Shown in pieces: positions 1-5,816 of a DNA stretch of 5,816 nt (position 1 is the stretch's first letter; each line of letters opens with the position of its first letter). The notes beneath the pieces are model-generated. The model was not told the origin of the DNA. It worked only from the letters and a program-made list of their open reading frames with translations, and did no database searches. This DNA comes from a bacterium (GTDB taxonomy: Bacteria; Acidobacteriota; Blastocatellia; Pyrinomonadales; Pyrinomonadaceae), in assembly GCA_029945985.1 (NCBI GenBank), contig JAQSDP010000139.1, positions 1 to 5,816 of the forward strand, in the 5' to 3' direction. A program made the position numbers and the translations under genes.

Positions 1-2804
1 CAGTGCGGAACGTCGGTACTGGGGCCGAACGAACGGTCAATACCGACAGTGACGGTGTCTACCGAGTCCCCCTTCTTCCCCTCGGAACTTACCGGGTAAC
101 TGTTGAAGCTGCAAACTTCAAACGGCTAGTGCGCGAGGGAGTCATATTGACCACCGGGCAGACGGCTACGGTAAACGTCGGACTCGAAGCCGGAGCGGTC
201 AACGAAACGGTCACTGTTACATCCGATGCTCCGATCGCCGACGCAGCAAAGATCGATCTCGGTCGAGTGATGAATACCCGCGAGGTTCAAAACCTACCTA
301 ATGTGTCGCGTAATCCCTATAACTTTGCTCTTCTCCAGTCGAATGTGACGGGACGTCCCAATATCGAGTTTGGCGTTCCCCGCATCAACGCTAACGGCTA
401 CACGCGCCGCACCAATTATCAGCTCGACGGAAACAACAACACTCAGGCCGATCGCGGTGGCATCCGTTTGATGCCGATCTCAGATACCTTTGTTAGTGAA
501 GTTCAACTTGTAACCAACGGATTCGCTCCTGAATTTGGAAACACGCCAGGGCTGATCATGAACGCCGTGACGCCGACGGGTACAAATGGCTTACATGGCT
601 CGGCCAGCTATCGATTTCGACGTACACCCATGTCTTCGCGGCCTTTCAACACGTCACCGACTTCGAAGAAGCCAGAAACCAAGGTAGATAACGTTACAGG
701 CGCGATCGGCGGCCCCGTCATCAAAGACCGGTGGCATTTCTATACGGGTTATGAATGGGTACAACGTGATCTTGGCGGTGAGCCGCAGCGTGTTATCACG
801 ATCTCTGAAGCGAACAAAGCTGCCTTGATCGCGGCCGGAGTTTCTCCCGATGCATTTCCGACCGCAATTCCGGCCGCACAGAAAGTCAATTTCTTCATCG
901 TACGCTCGGACGCTCAGTTGAATGAGTCGAACCGCCTTACGGGCCGATTCAATTATTTCAAGAATCTCTCGCCTAACAATATCGGCGGTGGCTTAACGAC
1001 TCTGGAAAGAAGCATAGATTTCGACGATAAGTCGTATTCATTTGGAATGCAGTTAGCGTCGATAATCACGAACAGTTTTATCAACGAGTTTCGTTATCAA
1101 TACGCGAAGAGAGATTCAAGAAACATTGCAAACGGTAATTCGGGGACAGGCCCGAGTATCGTGATAACCAACATCGCCAATTTCGGGGCACCTGAAAACG
1201 ATGACACGATCGCCCCGATGCAGGTGACAAATCAGTTCCAGGATAATCTGACCTGGACATCTGGTAATCACGTTGCAAAGTTCGGTTTTGGGCTGAACCG
1301 AATAGATGACACGCGCAGGTCTAACGTGTTTGCTCGATACACGTTCTCCTCCATTGCAAATTACGTTTCCGCTAATACTGGCGTTCTGCAGCCTTTGGCT
1401 GTTTGTCCAAGTGGAGCGTCGCGGTGCTACACCGATTACCAAGAAGCTTTTGGTAATCCGGATATCGAGTACCAATCCACGTTTTACAATTTCTTTGCAC
1501 AGGATGATTGGAAAGTCACTCGAAGATTGAAGTTGAATTATGGCGTAAGATACGACCTCTACAGTATTCCGGAAGCAAACAGCAGTTCCCCATTCGCTGC
1601 GTCACAGGACTTTAAGATCGATAAGAACAACTTCGCACCTCGACTTGGGGTCGTTTACGGATTGAGAGAGGGGAATCGACCAACCGTCATTCGGGCAAGT
1701 GCAGGCGTGTACTACGACACCGTTTACCTCGATTTTTATCAACGAGCTCTCCAAAACAACGGGAGCCCGGTATTCTTCAATTTCAGCTTTGCGCCTGGAT
1801 CGGCTGGGGCTCCGGCGTTCCCCGGTACCCTCGGCTCGCTTCCGCCGGGAGCAACGTTGCCCCGACAGAGTATCGAAACGATCTCGCCGGATTTTGAGAA
1901 CATGTATGCGATCCATGCAAACGCTCAGATTGAGCAGGCGCTCACGAGCGACCTTTCATTTACGGCTGGATTCATTCATTCGAGCGGACGGCATCTCCCG
2001 GTTTATAGAAATATCAATCGGATTAATCCAACCTCCTCGTTGGCAGACGGAAGACCTATTTTCAGCAACACGGTCAGCGCGACGACGAGATTTGACCCGC
2101 GATTCAACAATATCCTCATGGCCGAGTCGGTCGGTAATTCAAACTACAATGCGTTGACACTCCAGTTGAATAAGCGTTTCTCGAAGGGGTATCAATTCAG
2201 CGCCAACTACACGCTCTCAAAAGCAGAAGACGATGCCCCGGAGCAGAATCTGGTAGCTACCCAAGCTGGTAATTTGGTCGTGCAGGATCCGACGGATCGT
2301 TCGCGTGACTTCGGCCCTTCTCTTGCGGATCAGCGCCACACCTTCATCATGAGTTTCGTGGGCCGGCCGCAATTCAATTTCGAAAATAAGGGTTTGAATT
2401 ACATTGTGAACAACAACCAGTTCGGAATCATCGCCACCGCCAACAGCGGTGAGCGGTATAATATCGTTGCGGCCACTGACATCAACTTTGACGGTTTTCC
2501 GAATACCGATAACCCTGTGGGCATCGGAAGGAACTCGGGAACGACGCCAAGGCAGTTCAATGTAGATCTGCGCTACTCAAGATTCTTCAACTTTACCGAA
2601 CGGTTCAGGTTGGAGACGTTTGTGGAATTCCTGAATGTTTTCAACATAAACAGTGTATATCAGCTCAATGCCTTGTCCGTTGCGACGGACGCGCAAGGTA
2701 ATGTAACTGGAACGATCCCGACAGTTGACTTTTTGAGGCAGACGAACCGGATAACTTCCCTTGACAGCCGCCAGGCTCAGATCGGGTTTAAGTTCATTTT
2801 CTAG
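1..2804 (+). CDS. TonB-dependent receptor, Oar-like, with carboxypeptidase-regulatory-like N-terminal domain (5' partial)
   Basis: This is an outer-membrane receptor that would take up a large or scarce ligand using TonB energy; the ligand is unknown. The reading frame begins at base 3 and is open at the left edge. The GTG at base 3 is internal, because the visible protein starts inside a carboxypeptidase-regulatory-like beta-sandwich (residues 1-65, with DSDGVYRVPLLPLGTYRVTV). I estimate 50-70 residues are missing, including the signal peptide. A linker with ETVTVTSDAPI (68-78) leads into the plug domain (about 85-215). The plug carries the LDG motif (141-143), VSEVQLVTNGFAPEFG (164-179) and GTNGLHG (193-199), all typical of Oar-like receptors. 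The rest, to residue 933, is beta-barrel with alternating aromatic strands. It ends in QIGFKFIF, the terminal-phenylalanine signature of proteins inserted by the BAM machinery. There are only two cysteines, C468 and C475. The expected full length of about 1000 residues is normal for the group. The promoter lies outside the window. Confidence 0.93.
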   Translation, partial: VRNVGTGAERTVNTDSDGVYRVPLLPLGTYRVTVEAANFKRLVREGVILTTGQTATVNVGLEAGAVNETVTVTSDAPIADAAKIDLGRVMNTREVQNLPNVSRNPYNFALLQSNVTGRPNIEFGVPRINANGYTRRTNYQLDGNNNTQADRGGIRLMPISDTFVSEVQLVTNGFAPEFGNTPGLIMNAVTPTGTNGLHGSASYRFRRTPMSSRPFNTSPTSKKPETKVDNVTGAIGGPVIKDRWHFYTGYEWVQRDLGGEPQRVITISEANKAALIAAGVSPDAFPTAIPAAQKVNFFIVRSDAQLNESNRLTGRFNYFKNLSPNNIGGGLTTLERSIDFDDKSYSFGMQLASIITNSFINEFRYQYAKRDSRNIANGNSGTGPSIVITNIANFGAPENDDTIAPMQVTNQFQDNLTWTSGNHVAKFGFGLNRIDDTRRSNVFARYTFSSIANYVSANTGVLQPLAVCPSGASRCYTDYQEAFGNPDIEYQSTFYNFFAQDDWKVTRRLKLNYGVRYDLYSIPEANSSSPFAASQDFKIDKNNFAPRLGVVYGLREGNRPTVIRASAGVYYDTVYLDFYQRALQNNGSPVFFNFSFAPGSAGAPAFPGTLGSLPPGATLPRQSIETISPDFENMYAIHANAQIEQALTSDLSFTAGFIHSSGRHLPVYRNINRINPTSSLADGRPIFSNTVSATTRFDPRFNNILMAESVGNSNYNALTLQLNKRFSKGYQFSANYTLSKAEDDAPEQNLVATQAGNLVVQDPTDRSRDFGPSLADQRHTFIMSFVGRPQFNFENKGLNYIVNNNQFGIIATANSGERYNIVAATDINFDGFPNTDNPVGIGRNSGTTPRQFNVDLRYSRFFNFTERFRLETFVEFLNVFNINSVYQLNALSVATDAQGNVTGTIPTVDFLRQTNRITSLDSRQAQIGFKFIF

Positions 2805-2821
2805 AGCGAACACGGGGCAGG

Positions 2822-2852
2822 GCCGGGCATCTGAATGGGGCGGGTGCCCGGC
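2822..2852 (+). terminator. Strong GC-rich hairpin after the receptor gene, probable terminator
   Basis: An 8-base perfect inverted repeat, GCCGGGCA (2822-2829) and TGCCCGGC (2845-2852), extends inward by four more pairs, two of them G-U. This gives a 12-pair stem with a 7-base loop (2834-2840). It starts 17 bases after the receptor's TAG stop, where a terminator is expected. There is no clean T-run after the stem: the next bases are AAACTTGG and a T-rich stretch only begins at 2861. It may therefore be a weak intrinsic terminator or an mRNA 3'-end stabiliser rather than a classical terminator. It could also be one copy of a dispersed palindromic repeat, which this window cannot show. Confidence 0.6.
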
Positions 2853-2857
2853 AAACT

Positions 2858-2866
2858 TGGTATAAT
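2858..2866 (+). promoter_or_regulatory. Extended -10 promoter (TGGTATAAT) for the small-gene/symporter/deacetylase unit
   Basis: TATAAT at 2861-2866 matches the sigma-70 -10 consensus exactly and is preceded by TG one base upstream (2858-2859), the extended -10 form. At 17-base spacing the -35 position (about 2838-2843) reads GGGCGG, which does not resemble TTGACA. That fits a promoter relying on the extended -10. Transcription would begin near 2872-2874, leaving a leader of only about 16-18 bases before the ATG at 2890. The -35 region falls inside the preceding hairpin. This is a consensus match by eye; no start site has been measured. Confidence 0.6.
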
Positions 2867-2889
2867 TTTAGTCTCTCCTCGAAATTTCA

Positions 2890-3033
2890 ATGGGATCGCA
2901 CGAAGGAAAAAAGGCTGACCCTTCGGAAGAGCTTCCGGATGAGTGGTGGTACAGAGTGTACGCAGGCGTGATCGTCACGACGATCGTCGTCATCACCTTG
3001 CTCTGGGCGTTTTCCCGATACTTCTCAGGTTAA
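2890..3033 (+). CDS. Small single-pass membrane protein, 47 aa, candidate symporter accessory subunit
   Basis: This short gene encodes 47 residues. An acidic hydrophilic N-terminus (residues 1-18, with E5, D10, E13, E14, D17, E18 and lysines K7, K8) is followed by an aromatic patch, WWYRVY (19-24). One hydrophobic helix, about residues 24-41, comes next, and then a short tail with R43. No catalytic motif is visible. I support it as real because it starts just after a consensus promoter, has a clean soluble-then-membrane pattern, and ends 12 bases before the symporter ATG. Tiny membrane proteins encoded just ahead of sodium symporters are known in other families, such as MetS with its NSS-type transporter and DUF4212 or YhdT-like subunits with SSS transporters. 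By analogy it may stabilise or modulate the symporter. No Shine-Dalgarno sequence is evident: the leader is pyrimidine-rich (CTCTCCTC). I do not recognise a named family with certainty, and the function is inferred from context. Confidence 0.72.
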   Translation: MGSHEGKKADPSEELPDEWWYRVYAGVIVTTIVVITLLWAFSRYFSG

Positions 3034-3045
3034 GATCGAATACAA

Positions 3046-4719
3046 ATGAGATTTCTCGATTGGGCGGTCGTTGTCGCTTATCTTGTGTACGTCGTTTGGG
3101 ACGGCATCAGGATGACAAAGCACAGCGGCAGTGCCGAGGGCTACTTTCTCGCTAATCGGAGCCTGCCGTGGTGGGCGGTCGGTCTTTCCGTGATGGCGAC
3201 GCAGATGTCGGCTATCACGCTGGTCGGTACTACCGGTCAAGCGTACACGGATGGAATGCGGTTTGTGCAGTTCTATTATGGACTGCCGATAGCGATGGTC
3301 ATTCTATGTGTGACCGTGGTGCCCTTCTTTTACCGAGCCAACGTCTTTACCGCTTACGAATATCTCGAGCGTCGCTTTGACGCAAAAACTAGGTCTCTTA
3401 CCAGCTTCTGCTTTTTGATGTCCCGCGGGCTCGGCGTCGGCGTTGTCATTGCGGCGCCTTCCGTGATCCTCTCTTTAGTGCTTGGTTGGAGCGAGGTCGT
3501 GACGATCTTTGCGATCGGTCTGACGACAACGGTCTATACGATGATCGGCGGCGTGCAGGCTGTTACGTGGACCGACGTGAAGCAGATGGTGATCATCTTC
3601 TTCGGACTTTCGGTCGTAATGTTCGTGATCATCTCGCAGTTTCCGACCGGCGTGTCCGTCGGGGACGGTCTTCACCTCGCGGGATCTCTCGGAAAGTTGG
3701 AAACCGTTGATTTCAGCTTTGACCTGACCGAGAAGTATACGATCTGGTCAGGTGTGTTTGCAGCGATGTTCCTGTTCCTTTCGTATTTCGGATGCGATCA
3801 AAGCCAGGTACAGCGCTTCCTTACTGCAAAGTCTGTGAGCCAAGGCCGAACGTCGCTTTTGATGAGCGCCTTTCTCAAGATACCGATGCAGTTTTTCATA
3901 CTGTTCATCGGGATAATGGTTTTTGTTTTCTACCAGTTCGTCACGCCGCCGATGGTGTTCAATCCGGTGGCATCGGCGAAGGTCGAGGGAACGGCACAAT
4001 ATCAGGCCTTGCAGGCGAATTTTGACGCAGCGCACGGCCTCCGCAAGCAAGCCGCTCTGACATTTATTGATGATCAGTCTGAGGTGAATCGTGAGGCATA
4101 TGTTGCCGCCGATTCTACCTTTAACGAGGCTCGGAAGAACGCGGTTGATCACGTTAAGACAACGACCAGCAACTCAAGTTTTAACGACGTCAACTACGTT
4201 TTTCCGAACTTCGTTATCGCCTATATGCCGATGGGCGTGATCGGCCTGATCATCGCGGCGATCTTCGCCGCCGCAATGTCTTCCGTATCTGCCGAGCTGA
4301 ACGCTCTCGCGACCGCAACAACGATCGATTTCTATCGACGGCATTTCAATCCTGATGGAACGGATCGCCAAATGGTCCGCTTTGGCCGATTTGCCACATT
4401 TTTCTGGGGCTTCTTCGCCTGCATCGTCGCGATGTATGCGACGAACCTCGGTTCGCTGATCGAGGTGGTGAATACTTTCGGTTCGTTCTTTTACGGTTCG
4501 CTCCTCGGCGTCTTCGTCCTCGCCATCGGCGTTAAACGTGCCCGTTCGCGTGGTGCATTTTTCGGATTGATGATCGGAATGGCGTCAGTCTGGCTGGCGA
4601 GCCGGTTCACGAATATTGAGTTTCTTTGGTTCAACGTAGTCGGATGTGTGGTGACGGTCGTCGCGGGCTACCTCATAAGTATTACCGTCAGCGACACTGA
4701 ACAGGAAAGGGAAGGATAA
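3046..4719 (+). CDS. Sodium:solute symporter (SSS/SLC5 family), substrate unknown
   Basis: This inner-membrane transporter of 557 residues would import a solute with Na+. About 13 hydrophobic helices can be drawn. Helix 1 spans about 4-19. GYFLANRSLPWWAVG (32-46) leads into the Na+-binding helix with MSAITLVGTTGQAY (54-67). FTAYEYLERRF (101-111) and the WTDVKQ motif follow. YFGCDQSQVQRFLTAKS (247-263) is a hallmark of the family. AAAMSSVSAELNA (408-420) carries S412 and S413, which align by eye with the Na2-site serines S364/S365 of vSGLT. The vSGLT sugar-contact pair EQ is replaced by I57-T58. The MSAxTxxGT, TAYEYLE and NQSQVQR-like motifs resemble NIS/SMVT/SMCT transporters, so an anion or monocarboxylate is more likely than a sugar; that is inference. 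Residues 303-385 form an unusually long hydrophilic loop. No strong ribosome site precedes the ATG, so translation is probably coupled to the small upstream gene. The next gene starts two bases after the stop. Confidence 0.93.
   Translation: MRFLDWAVVVAYLVYVVWDGIRMTKHSGSAEGYFLANRSLPWWAVGLSVMATQMSAITLVGTTGQAYTDGMRFVQFYYGLPIAMVILCVTVVPFFYRANVFTAYEYLERRFDAKTRSLTSFCFLMSRGLGVGVVIAAPSVILSLVLGWSEVVTIFAIGLTTTVYTMIGGVQAVTWTDVKQMVIIFFGLSVVMFVIISQFPTGVSVGDGLHLAGSLGKLETVDFSFDLTEKYTIWSGVFAAMFLFLSYFGCDQSQVQRFLTAKSVSQGRTSLLMSAFLKIPMQFFILFIGIMVFVFYQFVTPPMVFNPVASAKVEGTAQYQALQANFDAAHGLRKQAALTFIDDQSEVNREAYVAADSTFNEARKNAVDHVKTTTSNSSFNDVNYVFPNFVIAYMPMGVIGLIIAAIFAAAMSSVSAELNALATATTIDFYRRHFNPDGTDRQMVRFGRFATFFWGFFACIVAMYATNLGSLIEVVNTFGSFFYGSLLGVFVLAIGVKRARSRGAFFGLMIGMASVWLASRFTNIEFLWFNVVGCVVTVVAGYLISITVSDTEQEREG
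4704..4716 (+). promoter_or_regulatory. Ribosome binding site of the PIG-L deacetylase gene
   Basis: A purine-rich run, GGAAAGGGAAGGA, lies within the last codons of the symporter. Its AAGGA core (4712-4716) ends five bases before the ATG at 4722, a normal Shine-Dalgarno distance, and this fixes the start. It is the only clear ribosome site in the three-gene unit. Confidence 0.7.
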
Positions 4720-4721
4720 TA

Positions 4722-5816
4722 ATGGCTTATAAACATACAAGATCGATCTTAGTGCTCGCGCTGTTTGCGGCAATGCTTGCTCCGGGGATTGTCGTCGAAG
4801 GGCAGGTTCGAGCCATTTACGATAATGGCGCGGCCGGACTCGGGCTTCGTCTGAAGCGTCTGCAGACGACCGCAAGCATGATGCACACCGCGGCCCATCC
4901 GGATGACGAAGACTCCGGCCTGCTCGCCCGGACCGCTCGCGGCGACAGCGCCCGCGTTTCCTATCTCTCCCTGACACGCGGCGAGGGCGGCCAGAACGTG
5001 ATCGGCCCGGAGCTGTTCGAATCGCTCGGAGTCATCCGTTCTGAAGAACTGCTGCAGGCACGTCGACTCGACGGTGGCCAGCAATTCTTTACTCGCTTCA
5101 TGGAATACGGGTTCTCGAAGCGTCGTGAAGAGGCGGCTCGGATCTGGGATGAGAAGGCGGTCCTTGGCGACATGGTAAGAGCGATCCGATTGTTTCGGCC
5201 GCTCGTGATCACATCGCGATTCTCCGGCACACCGGCCGACGGCCACGGACAGCATCAACTTGCGGGTTATCTTACCCCGATCGCTTACAAGGCTGCCGCC
5301 GATCCGAATCAATTCCCGGAACACTTCGCGGAAGGACTTCGTCCTTGGCAGGCGAAGAAGCTCTACGTCGGTCAGGGATTCGCCGCCAATGCCGCCAATC
5401 CGCCTAGCGTGGTCGTGCCGACCGGCGAATACGATCCACTCATCGGCCGCTCATATTTCGAGATCGCAATGGAGGGCCGCAGCCAGCACAAATCGCAGGA
5501 GATGGGCTCCCTGGAACTTCGCGGGAAGCAGCAGTCAGGGTTGCGATTTCTCGATGGCGTGAAGATCGAAAACGAAAAGGGGATATTCGACGGCTTGGAT
5601 ACATCGATCACTGGCATCGCTAAATTGGCCGGCGTCATGGACGGCTCGCTAGACGCGGATCTTCGCTCGATCCAATCCGCCGCCGCAAAGGCTCTGGAAG
5701 ATTTCGATGCGCTTAGCCCTACCAAATCGATCGCACCGCTCGCGTCGGGTTTACAGGCTGTCAAAGCAGTACGGGCAAAGCTTGCCAGTAAGAACGACAA
5801 CGCTTCGAAAGAGGCG
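4722..5816 (+). CDS. Secreted PIG-L family (LmbE-like) zinc-dependent deacetylase (3' partial)
   Basis: The frame is open for 365 codons to the right edge with no stop. The product is an exported hydrolase of the GlcNAc-PI/MshB/LmbE fold, which removes acyl groups, usually acetyl, from N-acylated amino sugars or related compounds. The N-terminus looks like a Sec signal peptide: basic residues K4 and R7, a hydrophobic core at about 8-25, and possible cleavage near G27-Q28. The catalytic motif AHPDDE is at 58-63; by analogy with MshB, H59 and D62 bind zinc and D61 is the general base. The second metal motif, DGHGQHQ (173-179), supplies H178 as the probable third ligand. LSLTRGEGGQN (82-92) is also typical. 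The segment after about 240, with GRSQHKSQEMG (252-262) and a helical stretch, goes beyond the minimal domain of roughly 230-300 residues. The full protein is therefore probably one of the long, multi-domain PIG-L proteins. It follows the symporter by two bases and is probably cotranscribed. The substrate is unknown. Confidence 0.9.
   Translation, partial: MAYKHTRSILVLALFAAMLAPGIVVEGQVRAIYDNGAAGLGLRLKRLQTTASMMHTAAHPDDEDSGLLARTARGDSARVSYLSLTRGEGGQNVIGPELFESLGVIRSEELLQARRLDGGQQFFTRFMEYGFSKRREEAARIWDEKAVLGDMVRAIRLFRPLVITSRFSGTPADGHGQHQLAGYLTPIAYKAAADPNQFPEHFAEGLRPWQAKKLYVGQGFAANAANPPSVVVPTGEYDPLIGRSYFEIAMEGRSQHKSQEMGSLELRGKQQSGLRFLDGVKIENEKGIFDGLDTSITGIAKLAGVMDGSLDADLRSIQSAAAKALEDFDALSPTKSIAPLASGLQAVKAVRAKLASKNDNASKEA

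Noticed and set aside
3..5. GTG at base 3 as the start codon of the receptor
   Set aside because: The protein begins mid-way through a carboxypeptidase-regulatory-like domain and lacks a signal peptide, so the true start is outside the window.
2861..2870. Antisense promoter on the minus strand (TAAAAT within the reverse complement)
   Set aside because: It is a weak match arising from the AT-rich -10 region itself, with no minus-strand gene to serve.
3031..3045. Programmed stop-codon readthrough joining the small protein to the symporter
   Set aside because: The frames match, but there is no visible readthrough signal after the TAA and the symporter has its own ATG with a normal SSS N-terminus. 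Two separate proteins is the simpler reading.
3748..4152. Minus-strand open frame of 134 codons
   Set aside because: It is antisense to conserved symporter helices and the loop, and its His/Arg/Leu-rich product has no membrane or enzymatic pattern.
4749..5324. Minus-strand open frame of 191 codons
   Set aside because: It lies entirely opposite the PIG-L gene, which has its catalytic motifs on the + strand. The translated product is Arg/Ser-rich with no recognisable domain.
5372..5800. Minus-strand open frame of 142 codons
   Set aside because: It is antisense to the deacetylase C-terminal part, with low-complexity Ser/Ala/Arg content and no motif; best read as a by-product of GC-rich codons.

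Overview
The window looks like a piece of a Gram-negative, probably Acidobacteriota, chromosome (possibly Blastocatellia/Pyrinomonadales). This rests on the first gene, a TonB-dependent receptor with an N-terminal carboxypeptidase-regulatory-like domain. Such Oar-like receptors are strongly expanded in that phylum, but the assignment is by eye and was not tested by any search. All recognisable genes are on the + strand, and I see no mobile element, tRNA, rRNA, CRISPR array or long repeat.

Layout. (1) Bases 1-2804 hold the 3' part of the outer-membrane receptor; its start and signal peptide lie off the left edge. (2) Bases 2805-2889 form an 85-base intergenic stretch. It holds a strong GC-rich hairpin, probably the receptor's transcription end, followed six bases later by a perfect extended -10 promoter motif. 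(3) Bases 2890-3033 encode a 47-residue single-pass membrane protein. (4) After 12 bases comes a 557-residue sodium:solute symporter (3046-4719), in the same frame as the small gene. (5) After two more bases comes a secreted PIG-L-type zinc deacetylase (4722 to the right edge, 365 residues visible, no stop reached).

The last three genes look like one transcription unit driven by the promoter at about 2858. A reasonable but unproven reading is a small envelope module. The receptor takes up something across the outer membrane, although it may be transcribed separately. The deacetylase acts on an N-acylated substrate in the periplasm or outside the cell, and the symporter, perhaps helped by the 47-residue protein, imports a product. 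The symporter resembles the NIS/SMVT/SMCT side of its family (anions and monocarboxylates) more than the sugar side. Acetate or a related carboxylate released by deacetylation is therefore one possible link.

I found no clearly new system. The most interesting points are the tiny membrane protein just ahead of the symporter, the long hydrophilic loop in the symporter, and the tight terminator-promoter arrangement.
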